Below the pieces are notes generated by a model that was given only the letters and a program-made list of their open reading frames with translations, did no database searches and was not told the origin of the DNA. From contig JAEXXN010000527.1 of NCBI GenBank assembly GCA_023405875.1, positions 1 through 20,995 on the forward strand: a DNA stretch of 20,995 bases. Reading direction: 5' to 3'. This stretch comes from Bacillota bacterium. Lineage in GTDB: Bacteria > Bacillota > Clostridia > Lutisporales > Lutisporaceae. Of the stretch, positions 7,599 through 14,934 are shown piece by piece. A program made the translations under genes and the position numbers. Every line of letters starts with the position of its first letter. Position 1 is the first letter of the stretch.

Positions 7599-9326
7599 TT
7601 ATGCAGCTCCTTTCTGCTGTGACTCGTATACTTCCCTGTAAATGGAGTTGGATGCAAGCAGCTCTTCATGAGTCCCTATGGCATTTATCCTGCCGTCATC
7701 CATTACTATTATCCTGTCAGCGTCGCACACAGAGGCAATACGCTGTGCAATAATTATCGTTGTAGTATCGGACAGTTTCTCGCTGAAGGCCTGGCGTATC
7801 CTGCTGTCTGTCGCGGTGTCCACAGCGCTTGTGCTGTCGTCAAGGATGATGATACTGGGCTTCTTGAGCAATGCCCTGGCAATACAAAGCCTCTGCTTCT
7901 GCCCTCCCGAAACATTTATGCCTCCCTGTCCCAGATAAGTATCGTAGCCCTGGGGGAAGGCGCTGACAAATTCATGGGCTTGGGCCGCCTCACATGCCTC
8001 GATTATTTCTTGGTCAGTTGCATTCTCATTGCCCCATTTCAGGTTTTCCTTTATGGTCCCCGAAAAAAGTACGTTTTTCTGGAGCACCACGGCAACAGCG
8101 TCCCTTAAGGTGTCCAGCGGATAATCCCTTACGTCGTGGCCCCCGACCAGGACACGCCCGCCCAATACGTCATACAAGCGGGGAATAAGCTGTACCAGGC
8201 TGGTTTTTGCCGAGCCTGTGCCCCCTATTATCCCTATGGTCTCCCCTGAGCCTATTTCAAAGCTGCAAGCCTCAAGTGTCAGATTATCCTTGTTCTTGCT
8301 GTAGCTGAAGGACACATTGTCAAAAACGATCGATCCGTCCTCTACCTTTATGCCGGAATCAAGGCTGCTGTCCTTGATATCAATTTCCTCGTCAAGGACC
8401 TCAAGTATCCGGAACACCGACGCTCTTGACATCACAAGCATTACAAACATAAAGGAGATCATCATGAGGGATATAAGTATCTGTGTAACATAGCTTATAA
8501 AGCTCATCAATTCACCGGTCAGGAGAGTGCCTCCTATTATCATCCTTCCCCCGAACCAAGAAATGGCTATCATACAGGCATACATCACAAATTGCATTAT
8601 CGGCATACTTAATATGATCAAGCCCTCTGCCCTCTGTTGTGCTTTGCGTACAGCAGCTGCAGCCCCATCAAATTTCTCTTTTTCGTAGTCCTCTCTTACA
8701 AATGCCTTGACTACACGGATGGCAACCAGGTTTTCCTGCAGGGATGCATTCATACCGTCATACAGCTTCAGCATTGCTCTGAAGCGGGGATATGCATTTG
8801 AAGCAATTATATACAATGCTGCTCCCAGCACAGGTATGGCTACCAGGAATATTACGGCAAGCCTGGCATTGATTGATACAGCCATAATGGTGGCGCTGAC
8901 AAGCATTATCGGTGATCTGACAAGCACTCTTATCACCATCATAAAGGCGTTCTGTGTATTCGTTACATCAGTAGTAAGCCTTGTGACCAGGGTTGCGGTG
9001 CTGAATTTATCCATATTGGCAAAGGAGAATTCCTGGACCTTGTCAAAGAGCTTCTTCCGCAGGTTCTTGGCGAAGCCCATACCTGCAACAGCCGCGAAAC
9101 GTCCGGACAATGCGCCGAACAAAAGCGCAACAGAAGCCATCAGCACCATCAACACTCCTGTTTTCACAACATAGCCTATATCATTGTTGGCTATGCCCAC
9201 ATCTATGATCCTGGCCATAAGCAGGGGCAGGAATATCTCCAGTATTACCTCCCCGATTACCATTATAGGAGCTAATATAGCATATTTCTTATAACTGCCC
9301 AGACACGGCAGCAATTTTTCCAGCAT
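7599..9326 (-). CDS. ABC exporter half-transporter with a degenerate NBD (heterodimer subunit 1)
   Basis: 575 residues from the ATG at 9326: type-I exporter membrane domain (about 15-310) and ATPase domain. The nucleotide site departs from consensus in three places: Walker A is GGTGSAKT (368-375, alanine for glycine), Walker B is IIILDDSTS with Asp497 where the catalytic Glu should be, and the H-loop histidine is replaced in IIAQRI (Gln528). The signature VSGGQ (472-476) is near-canonical, so it can complete the active site formed with the partner's Walker motifs. This is the BmrC/TM287 pattern. A longer reading frame starts at 9353, but the ATG at 9326 overlaps the MarR stop as TAATG and has AAGGAG upstream, so coupling to MarR is likely. 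The partner gene follows three bases after the stop. Confidence 0.93.
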   Translation of the reverse strand: MLEKLLPCLGSYKKYAILAPIMVIGEVILEIFLPLLMARIIDVGIANNDIGYVVKTGVLMVLMASVALLFGALSGRFAAVAGMGFAKNLRKKLFDKVQEFSFANMDKFSTATLVTRLTTDVTNTQNAFMMVIRVLVRSPIMLVSATIMAVSINARLAVIFLVAIPVLGAALYIIASNAYPRFRAMLKLYDGMNASLQENLVAIRVVKAFVREDYEKEKFDGAAAAVRKAQQRAEGLIILSMPIMQFVMYACMIAISWFGGRMIIGGTLLTGELMSFISYVTQILISLMMISFMFVMLVMSRASVFRILEVLDEEIDIKDSSLDSGIKVEDGSIVFDNVSFSYSKNKDNLTLEACSFEIGSGETIGIIGGTGSAKTSLVQLIPRLYDVLGGRVLVGGHDVRDYPLDTLRDAVAVVLQKNVLFSGTIKENLKWGNENATDQEIIEACEAAQAHEFVSAFPQGYDTYLGQGGINVSGGQKQRLCIARALLKKPSIIILDDSTSAVDTATDSRIRQAFSEKLSDTTTIIIAQRIASVCDADRIIVMDDGRINAIGTHEELLASNSIYREVYESQQKGAA

Positions 9327-9844
9327 TACTTGCCCTCTCCTTCCTTGCTGCATTGCGAATTTTTTTCCAGTTGATTTGCCAAAGCCATAATATCATAGAA
9401 GCTCAGATTGCCCAGCTTATCCTGCTCATCGGATATATTGGCAATCAATCTGTCAAGGTAGCTCTTCAGCTGGACCAGCTCAGCTTCCTCAAAGGAGGCA
9501 AAGAGCCTTTTATCAAGACAATCAAACAGTTCACGGCATTTTTTTGACATTTCGCGCCCTTTATCGGTAATTGTGAGTTTCTTGCTCCGAAGATTTGCAT
9601 CATCTACAGCTTTATCAATTATTCCGGCTTTTTGCAGACGCTTGGTTGATATTGCAACCGATGCCGGGGATAAATGCAGAGTATCTGCAATTTCAACCTG
9701 GGAACAACCATTGTGTCTGGCAATATATTCTATGATCGGCAGCTGACCGACATATAAGCCTGCATCTGAGGCTGCCTTTTGAAACAATATACGCCTTTTG
9801 AAAAACAGCACATCAAACCTTCTGACCAGTTCTACATACTTCAT
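9326..9844 (-). CDS. MarR-family transcriptional regulator
   Basis: 172 residues with a winged-helix core: SQVEIADTLHLSPASVAIST as the helix-turn-helix (about residues 48-67), then RLQKAGIIDKAVDDANLRSKKLTITDKG as the wing and the MarR-typical end-of-wing sequence. The N- and C-terminal helices form the dimer interface in this family, which usually represses a neighbouring efflux operon and is released by phenolic or drug ligands. It is the first gene of the unit with the two ABC subunits and overlaps the first by one base (TAATG). A promoter with consensus boxes lies at 9932-9960, and three 15-bp tandem repeats sit between it and the gene. These are natural candidates for autoregulatory sites. 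GGAAGGA precedes the ATG. Confidence 0.9.
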   Translation of the reverse strand: MKYVELVRRFDVLFFKRRILFQKAASDAGLYVGQLPIIEYIARHNGCSQVEIADTLHLSPASVAISTKRLQKAGIIDKAVDDANLRSKKLTITDKGREMSKKCRELFDCLDKRLFASFEEAELVQLKSYLDRLIANISDEQDKLGNLSFYDIMALANQLEKNSQCSKEGEGK

Positions 9845-9876
9845 AGCTCACATTCCTTCCATATTTTTATTATGCT

Positions 9877-9921
9877 TTTAATTATTTTATGTTTAATTGT
9901 TTTACGTTTAACTATTTTATG
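9877..9921 (-). repeat. Three tandem 15-bp repeats in the MarR leader
   Basis: On the minus strand three units follow each other without gaps: CATAAAATAGTTAAA (9921 to 9907), CGTAAAACAATTAAA (9906 to 9892) and CATAAAATAATTAAA (9891 to 9877). They differ at only a few positions. They lie just downstream of the predicted start of transcription (about 9925). They could be operator sites, or only an AT-rich expansion. Confidence 0.7.
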
Positions 9922-9931
9922 TGCAACAATT

Positions 9932-9960
9932 ATTATACTGCGAGTGCTGCTTATTGTCAA
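9932..9960 (-). promoter_or_regulatory. Sigma-A promoter of the MarR-ABC operon
   Basis: On the minus strand TTGACA (9960 to 9955), a 17-bp spacer, and TATAAT (9937 to 9932): both boxes match consensus exactly. It gives a leader of about 80 bases before the MarR start. A strong promoter of this kind fits a repressed efflux operon. Confidence 0.88.
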
Positions 9961-9975
9961 CTGAAGTGCTGCCTA

Positions 9976-10031
9976 AGACTAAAAAGACCGGAAAATCAGT
10001 TATACTATGAAATATCCTGACATTCCGGTCT
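9976..10031 (-). terminator. Intrinsic terminator of the PadR gene
   Basis: Read on the minus strand: a 9-bp perfect stem AGACCGGAA (10031 to 10023) with TTCCGGTCT (9993 to 9985), followed by TTTTAGTC. The long loop contains a nested TCAG/CTGA pairing. It lies about 30 bases after the PadR stop. Confidence 0.7.
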
Positions 10032-10062
10032 CTCCTCATTATCAGCTTAAATAGAAATCAGC

Positions 10063-10620
10063 TTAGAAGCCATGCTCCTTCTTTCCCGCCTCAAAAAGCT
10101 CCTTGCGGACTTCTTGGACCCAGCTTAGCTCATTTTGCAGGGAGGCTATCAGATTATTAAAGATCATATCCCATAGAAAGGCTTCCCGGGGGCTTCTTCT
10201 TGGTGAAAATTGCCCCCTCCGGTTTTTTTCCTGATTAAGCAGCAGTTGAATTTTTATTTCGTTTTCATATTTCAGCAGAAGCTCATTGAGCTCTTCATCA
10301 CTCAGCTGGTCAGCCCATGCCAGCTGCACCAGGAAAGGCTTCCTGAACTCAGGAGCCTCAGGGTCCGAACCCACCCATTTCTTCAATTCTGCAAGGCCAT
10401 CCGCGGTTATTGTGTATATTTTTTTCGAAGGTGAGGCTTCCTGGTGCTGAACCTCACTGGTTACAAGGCCTTCATCCAGCAGACGGACCAGGGTCTTGTA
10501 TATCTGATTGTTATTGCCCGACCAGTACATAGTCGACGACTGCTCAAATACCTTTTTCATTTCATATCCGGTAGAGGGCTTGCTGCTGAGCAGCCCCAAT
10601 ATTGCATACTTTATCGACAT
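10063..10620 (-). CDS. PadR-family transcriptional regulator
   Basis: 185 residues. The N-terminal winged helix opens IKYAILGLLSSKPSTGYEMK, the standard PadR start, then IYKTLVRLLDEGLVTSE (recognition helix and following) and KKIYTITADGLAELKKWV (wing). The C-terminal half, about residues 90-180, is charged and helical, with LLLKYENEIKIQLLL, and fits the Vir_act_alpha_C dimerisation domain of PadR subfamily 1. Members repress efflux pumps or phenolic-acid genes. The start is set by AAGGAG at 10628-10633, seven bases before the ATG. It is a single-gene unit followed by a terminator. Repeat copy B begins directly at its ribosome site on the other strand, so its own promoter must lie within or beyond that repeat. 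The target may be the divergent gene at 10983, but nothing proves it. Confidence 0.9.
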   Translation of the reverse strand: MSIKYAILGLLSSKPSTGYEMKKVFEQSSTMYWSGNNNQIYKTLVRLLDEGLVTSEVQHQEASPSKKIYTITADGLAELKKWVGSDPEAPEFRKPFLVQLAWADQLSDEELNELLLKYENEIKIQLLLNQEKNRRGQFSPRRSPREAFLWDMIFNNLIASLQNELSWVQEVRKELFEAGKKEHGF

Positions 10621-10631
10621 AGAATCACTCC

Positions 10632-10790
10632 TTATTATAACGCATCAGTAGAAAATTTTTCGGTTGTAGAAAAATTTTCTTACCTTTGCGCGTTTCAACG
10701 AGGCTGGAGATATGCTCACCCCCTGATGGAAAAATAAAGCGGTACCCGCAACCTACAGAGGTAGGGGACATCCATCGCCTCGTTATATTA
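10632..10790 (+). repeat. Structured repeat, copy B
   Basis: Plus-strand copy between PadR and the repeat protein at 10983. GCGTTTCAACGAGGC lies at 10690-10704, GGGGACATC at 10764-10772, and the closing helix AACGAGGC (10697-10704) pairs perfectly with GCCTCGTT (10777-10784). The small hairpin is ACCT-ACAG-AGGT at 10751-10762. The left end, TTATTATAACG at 10632-10642, and the right end, CGTTATATTAA at 10781-10791, are inverted repeats matching at 10 of 11 positions. Relative to copy C the left part carries an extra segment that makes a 12-bp inverted repeat (10650-10680). It is about 190 bases from the next plus-strand gene, so it is not tight against a ribosome site like the other two. Confidence 0.8.
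10650..10680. repeat. 12-bp perfect inverted repeat inside copy B
   Basis: AGAAAATTTTTC (10650-10661), 7-nt spacer GGTTGTA, GAAAAATTTTCT (10669-10680). The two halves also read as a direct repeat beginning GTAGAAAA. It looks like a local duplication compared with copy C. It is 30-60 bases upstream of the PadR start and could serve as its operator. Confidence 0.6.
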
Positions 10791-10806
10791 ATTAACATAT
10801 GTTAAT
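10791..10806. promoter_or_regulatory. 16-bp perfect palindrome, possible operator
   Basis: ATTAACATATGTTAAT is a perfect palindrome directly adjoining the right end of repeat copy B. A second inverted repeat, CCTCATA (10843-10849) with TATGAGG (10859-10865), lies 37 bases further on. Both are upstream of the gene at 10983. The ACAT/ATGT core resembles PadR-type sites in general form only. The rest of the region to 10982 holds no gene and no promoter I can support. Confidence 0.4.
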
Positions 10807-10982
10807 ACTAACCTGTTTGTTGTTGCCATGTCAATAACTGTACCTCATACATACATATTATGAGGAGAAATAGTAAAAAGCTGCATGGAAAGAATTACAT
10901 ATGACCGGTCGGGAATAATTTGCTACCATTAAAGAGTCCAACCTTATGTTATGGACAAAAATAAAGCATATGGAGGTCCAGT

Positions 10983-13064
10983 ATGAAAAGAACCCGGTTT
11001 TTCATAGCATTTATTCTGTTGTTATCCATTATCGGTACAGGAGCATACCTTTCAGTAAATGCAATAAAGCCTCAGGCTTACAAGCCCTTTGCCTCAAATG
11101 GTGATATCCCCTTTAATGCCGTTTATAACTCGCTGGACCATTATAAAAGTTATGCAAGCAACGGCGAGATATACGTGGCCGTCGGTTTCGGCGGTCGGGC
11201 CGATGTATCAAAGGACCTGAATAACTGGGAGCAGGTAAAAAGATTTACATATGAGAACCTGACTTATGTAGCCTATACCGGAGAGAAGTTTGTTGCCTTT
11301 AATGACAGGCTTGACTATTCAAATTCATCCCCCAGGGACCACAAAATGAATATCTATGTTTCGGAAAACGGCATCGACTGGACTGAACAGTGGGTTGACC
11401 TGCCGCAGGCTGTGACCAATTGGCATGGTTATTCCTTCATGGAGGACGAATTTGTATTTATAGACAGCAATAATTCCTGCTATTACATGACCAGGGATTT
11501 TAAGGAGTGGAGCAAGGTACCCTTCTGCTCGGCTATAACCAACATACATTCACACTTATCCATAAAAAAGCTCAATGGGCAGTACATATTATTGGATGTC
11601 GTTGGAGGCAGGCCTGTTAATTCAAGAATATTTACCTTGTCCAAGGATAATGAATGGGTAGAAAAGGCTCCTATTTCAGGGATAATGGAAAAGGTAGGAG
11701 ATTTGGCATACTTTAACGGAAGCTATTATGCATTTTCCTATACTGACGAAAGGACCCCGGATTTTAAAAGTATTCTCAGGCTATCTGCTTACTCCTCCAA
11801 GGATATGAATACCTGGGTAAAATCAAATATTGCCGTTATGCATGAAGACTCCAGCGAAATAACCTCCTTGCATTCATATACGGTAAACGGTAAAATTCAT
11901 TTATTTTATTCTGTTGATAACCATTTTGCCGATACCTTTTCAGACAGAACACGAACCGTGGAAATGACCTCAACGGACGGTATATTGTGGCAAAGGCTTG
12001 CTAAAGCTGTCCCCGTCAGGAGTGAATACTACGATGTAGACTTCAGTGTTCTGAACGGAAGGATAATATTAGTCCTGGAATCCGGAAATACTCTCATTTC
12101 AAAGGGGAATAATGACTGGAGTACCCTTGAGATGCCGAAATACGGCACAGGGCACAAAGCCGTCTTTGTGGGCGATGAATATACTGTATTACAGGACAGC
12201 GTTCCATATGAAACCGCTCCAGGCACTTACGCCATGAAAGCCATAACAACCGTTACCAGGGATGGAATTAATATGACTGCCGTAGAATCGGCATCTATTT
12301 CCCAATGGACCGGCAGGAAATTTGTTGCAGAAGGCAAAACTACAACTGATTTCAAGAATTGGAAGGATATTAAAATTCCCGAGGAGCTGTCCCGCTTCAG
12401 AGACACTATTTACTATACGTGGGCCGATGGCCTTTATATTGCTCAAGTCTATGTATACTACTCTGATGACAGAGAATTCCCTGGAGATTCCGAAGCGCTC
12501 AGAGAAAAAGGCTATGACAAAACAGTCTATGTCTTTGACAGTGATTTTAATTTGCTTGACAAGCATAAGTTTGACAGTGAGGTTGAGGCTGTAAAATTCA
12601 TCAATGGTATGTATTTTGTTTCATTACGGGACGGCAGGATATTCCGCTCTATCGACACCAAAGAATGGACAGAGAGCAGCAATGCAGAAATGCTGGGACA
12701 GCCTATACATAATGGCAGGGGCAATTATATGAGAAATGATGTCACAGGTGATAAAGTCAGCGGTATTTCCGTTTCTTCAGACAAGCAGAATTGGAAAAGT
12801 GTATCAGTCAATGGTGAGATATTAAAGAACTGCTCTCTGGCAGGAGATTATTACCTCGCACAAGGCAGTGACAATATATACATTTCAAAGGATGGCATAT
12901 ACTGGGTTAAAATATCTATCCCTTATGAATATTGGGGCAGGTCCAGAATTCATATCTCCTCTGATTATTTATTGGTCAACAGCTTCAACTGGCTGTTCTA
13001 TTATCCCATGGAGGCTATAAAAGCTGCCTTTGAGCATCCGGATTCAGTTTACAGGATACAATGA
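10983..13064 (+). CDS. Exported or membrane-anchored protein with about twelve S/T-x-D-x-x-x-W repeats, probable beta-propeller
   Basis: I do not recognise this as a named gene. The 693-residue protein opens with MKRTR and a hydrophobic segment (residues 6-24) without a lipobox, so it is either secreted or held by an N-terminal anchor. The rest consists of repeats of roughly 45-55 residues. Each carries a motif of the form S/T-x-D/N-x-x-x-W: SKDLNNW (76), SENGIDW (127), TRDFKEW (170), SKDNEW (220), SKDMNTW (272), STDGILW (330), SKGNNDW (373), TRDGINM (425), TTDFKNW (454), SIDTKEW (556), SSDKQNW (598) and SKDGIYW (635). These resemble the Asp-box turn of sialidase-like beta-propellers, without its complete SxDxGxTW form. 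Between motifs, strands such as GEIYVAVG and NGRIILVL recur. Twelve units could make one or two propellers. The ATG has GGAGG at about 10971-10975. It stands alone, and its function is unknown. Confidence 0.85.
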   Translation: MKRTRFFIAFILLLSIIGTGAYLSVNAIKPQAYKPFASNGDIPFNAVYNSLDHYKSYASNGEIYVAVGFGGRADVSKDLNNWEQVKRFTYENLTYVAYTGEKFVAFNDRLDYSNSSPRDHKMNIYVSENGIDWTEQWVDLPQAVTNWHGYSFMEDEFVFIDSNNSCYYMTRDFKEWSKVPFCSAITNIHSHLSIKKLNGQYILLDVVGGRPVNSRIFTLSKDNEWVEKAPISGIMEKVGDLAYFNGSYYAFSYTDERTPDFKSILRLSAYSSKDMNTWVKSNIAVMHEDSSEITSLHSYTVNGKIHLFYSVDNHFADTFSDRTRTVEMTSTDGILWQRLAKAVPVRSEYYDVDFSVLNGRIILVLESGNTLISKGNNDWSTLEMPKYGTGHKAVFVGDEYTVLQDSVPYETAPGTYAMKAITTVTRDGINMTAVESASISQWTGRKFVAEGKTTTDFKNWKDIKIPEELSRFRDTIYYTWADGLYIAQVYVYYSDDREFPGDSEALREKGYDKTVYVFDSDFNLLDKHKFDSEVEAVKFINGMYFVSLRDGRIFRSIDTKEWTESSNAEMLGQPIHNGRGNYMRNDVTGDKVSGISVSSDKQNWKSVSVNGEILKNCSLAGDYYLAQGSDNIYISKDGIYWVKISIPYEYWGRSRIHISSDYLLVNSFNWLFYYPMEAIKAAFEHPDSVYRIQ

Positions 13065-13080
13065 TCTCTTTACATTGGGA

Positions 13081-13119
13081 TATCAAAAACACCTATCTTG
13101 AATAATTCAAGATAGGTGT
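13081..13119 (-). terminator. Intrinsic terminator of the CorC-like gene (possibly two-way)
   Basis: A 14-bp perfect stem, ACACCTATCTTGAA (13089-13102) with TTCAAGATAGGTGT (13106-13119), 3-nt loop. On the minus strand it is followed by TTTTGATA, which makes it a terminator for the gene ending at 13235. In the plus direction it lies 24 bases after the repeat-protein stop but has a poor T run. Confidence 0.78.
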
Positions 13120-13234
13120 CGGCTTTAATAGGCTTTTATATGCGGTCAATTAATGGAGATTAACAGTGCCAAGCCCGAAACTATATAATTCCCTGGAAGC
13201 TTGTCCTGGCTTTCGTAATAGTTCTACCTTTTTA

Positions 13235-14581
13235 CTATTTCTCCTTATCGGCTTCTCCCTGGGGATCAGTGTCGGACAAGTACACTACTGAACTTTCCAA
13301 TCTGCGTTCTTTAATCTTTGTAATCTTTATTATCAATCCGTACTCCTCAAGCTCCGGTGTACTTCCGTCGCTCGGGATGGTTCCTAAAATACCGAAAACC
13401 AAGCCTCCAAAGGTCTCGTAATCCTCTTCAGGAAGTAATACACCGAGTTGCTTTGATACTTCGTCCAACGGTGCAGCGCCTTGAATACGCCAGGTCTTTG
13501 AATCCAGACGCTCAATCAGCGGCGATTCCACCGGCACTGAGGTGTCGTCATCAAGGTCCCCGACCAATTGTTCCAGCAAATCATTCATAGTGATAATTCC
13601 GCTCATGCCGCCGTATTCGTCTATGACAACTGCAAAGTGATTCCTCATTTTTTTCATATTGCGAAACAAAACATCTGCACGAACAGCTTCCGGAACAAAA
13701 TGAGCAGGTTGTACTGCACATTTCATCACAGCGTCACGGGCTCTATTCCTAAGTCTGAAGTAATCCTTTCCATATAATACCCCAACAATATTATCCGGGC
13801 TTTCTTCACAGATAGGGTAAATGGAGTGCCTGCTTTCATTAATGGTTTGCTCCCACTGCTCATCGGTTTCATCAAGCCATAGGAGTGAAACTTCCGTACG
13901 ATGGGTCATTATCTCCCCGGCGGAAATATCATCAAACTCAAATATGTTTTGAATCATGTCCTGTTCGTCCGGCTGTATAGTACCTTTCACTTTACCCGCA
14001 TCCAGCATCATACGGATTTCTTCCTCGGTGTTTTCCTCATCCACACTGTGCGGATCAACGCCAAACAACCGCATCAGACCATTGGCCGATACCGTAAAAA
14101 GCCAAACTGCCGGCATAAATATTTTGGAAAGCACATAAATCAGTCCGGACATGCCAAGGGCAATCTGCTCAGCCTTTTTCATGGCAAGCCGTTTGGGGAT
14201 CAATTCCCCAAGAAGCACTGTGAAATATGTTAATATGAGGGTAATAATGGCTACAGAAACGGCATTGAGTATGGGTACCGGGATATTAATACCAAAACCG
14301 GCAAACCACTCTACCAATCTGTCTGAAAAATTCTCTGCGGCAACGGCACTGCTCAGAAGATTAACCAGCGTGATGCCGACCTGGATCGTCGCCAGAAAAG
14401 CTGCAGGCTGTTGAGTAAGCCTGGTAAGCCGCAGGGCACGCTTGTCACCGGCAGCAGAAAGCTTGGCAAGCTTATTATCATTCATTGTGATAACAGCAAT
14501 CTCCGCACAAGCAAAAATCGCATTAAAAAATATAAATATCAGTTGCAGTAGAAATAGCCATAATAAAGGACCATCTGACAA
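13235..14581 (-). CDS. CNNM/CorC-HlyC-family membrane protein (putative Mg2+/cation efflux)
   Basis: 448 residues. The N-terminal CNNM (DUF21) membrane domain spans about 1-180, opening with a helix that contains FFNAIFACAEIAV and including the typical GELIPKRLA (125-133). A CBS pair spans about 215-340, with EIMTHRTEV, SIYPICEESPDNIVGVLYGKD and DEYGGMSGIITMNDLLEQLVGD. A CorC/HlyC accessory domain ends the protein (about 355-430: WRIQGAAPLDEVSKQLG, FGGLVFGILGTIP). Structural and genetic work on relatives supports magnesium or other cation export regulated by ATP binding to the CBS domains. The older label 'hemolysin' is misleading. The start is TTG (14579-14581), chosen because GGGAGG lies at 14590-14595 with 8-base spacing and no better ATG exists. 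A promoter and long structured leader precede it. Confidence 0.92.
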   Translation of the reverse strand: MSDGPLLWLFLLQLIFIFFNAIFACAEIAVITMNDNKLAKLSAAGDKRALRLTRLTQQPAAFLATIQVGITLVNLLSSAVAAENFSDRLVEWFAGFGINIPVPILNAVSVAIITLILTYFTVLLGELIPKRLAMKKAEQIALGMSGLIYVLSKIFMPAVWLFTVSANGLMRLFGVDPHSVDEENTEEEIRMMLDAGKVKGTIQPDEQDMIQNIFEFDDISAGEIMTHRTEVSLLWLDETDEQWEQTINESRHSIYPICEESPDNIVGVLYGKDYFRLRNRARDAVMKCAVQPAHFVPEAVRADVLFRNMKKMRNHFAVVIDEYGGMSGIITMNDLLEQLVGDLDDDTSVPVESPLIERLDSKTWRIQGAAPLDEVSKQLGVLLPEEDYETFGGLVFGILGTIPSDGSTPELEEYGLIIKITKIKERRLESSVVYLSDTDPQGEADKEK

Positions 14582-14855
14582 AGTAATAACCTCCCAAAAA
14601 CTTTTTAATTATGATGCCTATGCCAATACTAATATACTGTGCTGTGGCATAGAAGCTTTTCACCGGATCGATGCAGCCCCTGTGTGATTGCAGCAATAAA
14701 AAAACACATAACAATACGGACAATGTATAATTGCCCTTTGACATGTGTTTAAAGTATTTATATGCTGTTTTGCCAAGACCTGATTGACATTCGGTCGTTC
14801 AGGATCTGAATCAGGGTTAGAAGAATCCTCCACCTCGATGCACCTATCCTTTCGT
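14582..14855 (-). promoter_or_regulatory. Structured leader of the CorC-like gene, candidate attenuator or riboswitch of unknown class
   Basis: About 270 bases separate the predicted start of transcription (about 14855) from the TTG start. In order on the minus strand: a purine-rich block, GGATAGGTGCATCGAGG; a 7-bp helix CCTGATT/AATCAGG enclosing a TTCAG-ATC-CTGAA hairpin; a terminator hairpin with T run (14694-14750); then an 8-bp perfect stem CTATGCCA/TGGCATAG (14618-14625 with 14645-14652), about 25 bases before the ribosome site. I looked for the M-box, yybP-ykoY, lysine, T-box and ydaO conserved blocks and did not find them. What it senses, if anything, is unknown. Confidence 0.55.
14694..14750 (-). 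terminator. Intrinsic terminator inside the CorC leader
   Basis: Read on the minus strand: AAACACAT (14750 to 14743), an inner hairpin GGCAAT/ATTGTCC, then ATGTGTTT (14709 to 14702) followed by TTTTATTG. The long T run directly after an 8-bp closing stem is a good factor-independent terminator. It lies 113 bases before the TTG start, so it would attenuate the gene unless antitermination occurs. Confidence 0.7.
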
Positions 14856-14861
14856 TTAAAT

Positions 14862-14890
14862 AGTATATCAGAATGAAGCTCTATTGTCAA
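14862..14890 (-). promoter_or_regulatory. Sigma-A promoter of the CorC-like gene
   Basis: On the minus strand TTGACA (14890 to 14885), a 17-bp spacer, and TATACT (14867 to 14862). The -35 box and spacing are ideal. It lies 45 bases after the stop of the upstream minus-strand gene. Confidence 0.85.
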
Positions 14891-14934
14891 TTTGCGTGCA
14901 GCAATAACTCGCGGCAAACACACCTTTCATAATT

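Noticed and set aside
10632..10660. TATAAT on the minus strand directly before the PadR ribosome site as its promoter
   Set aside because: The hexamer abuts the AAGGAG, so transcription would start within or after the ribosome site, and there is no credible -35 box.
10730..10752. AGCGGTACCCGC in copy B as a T-box antiterminator
   Set aside because: The GGTGG part and the T-box stem I features are missing, and the bases are not kept in copies A and C.
14756..14855. M-box (Mg2+) riboswitch before the CorC-like gene
   Set aside because: Short stretches such as CTATGCCA look alike, but the ordered M-box blocks are absent.
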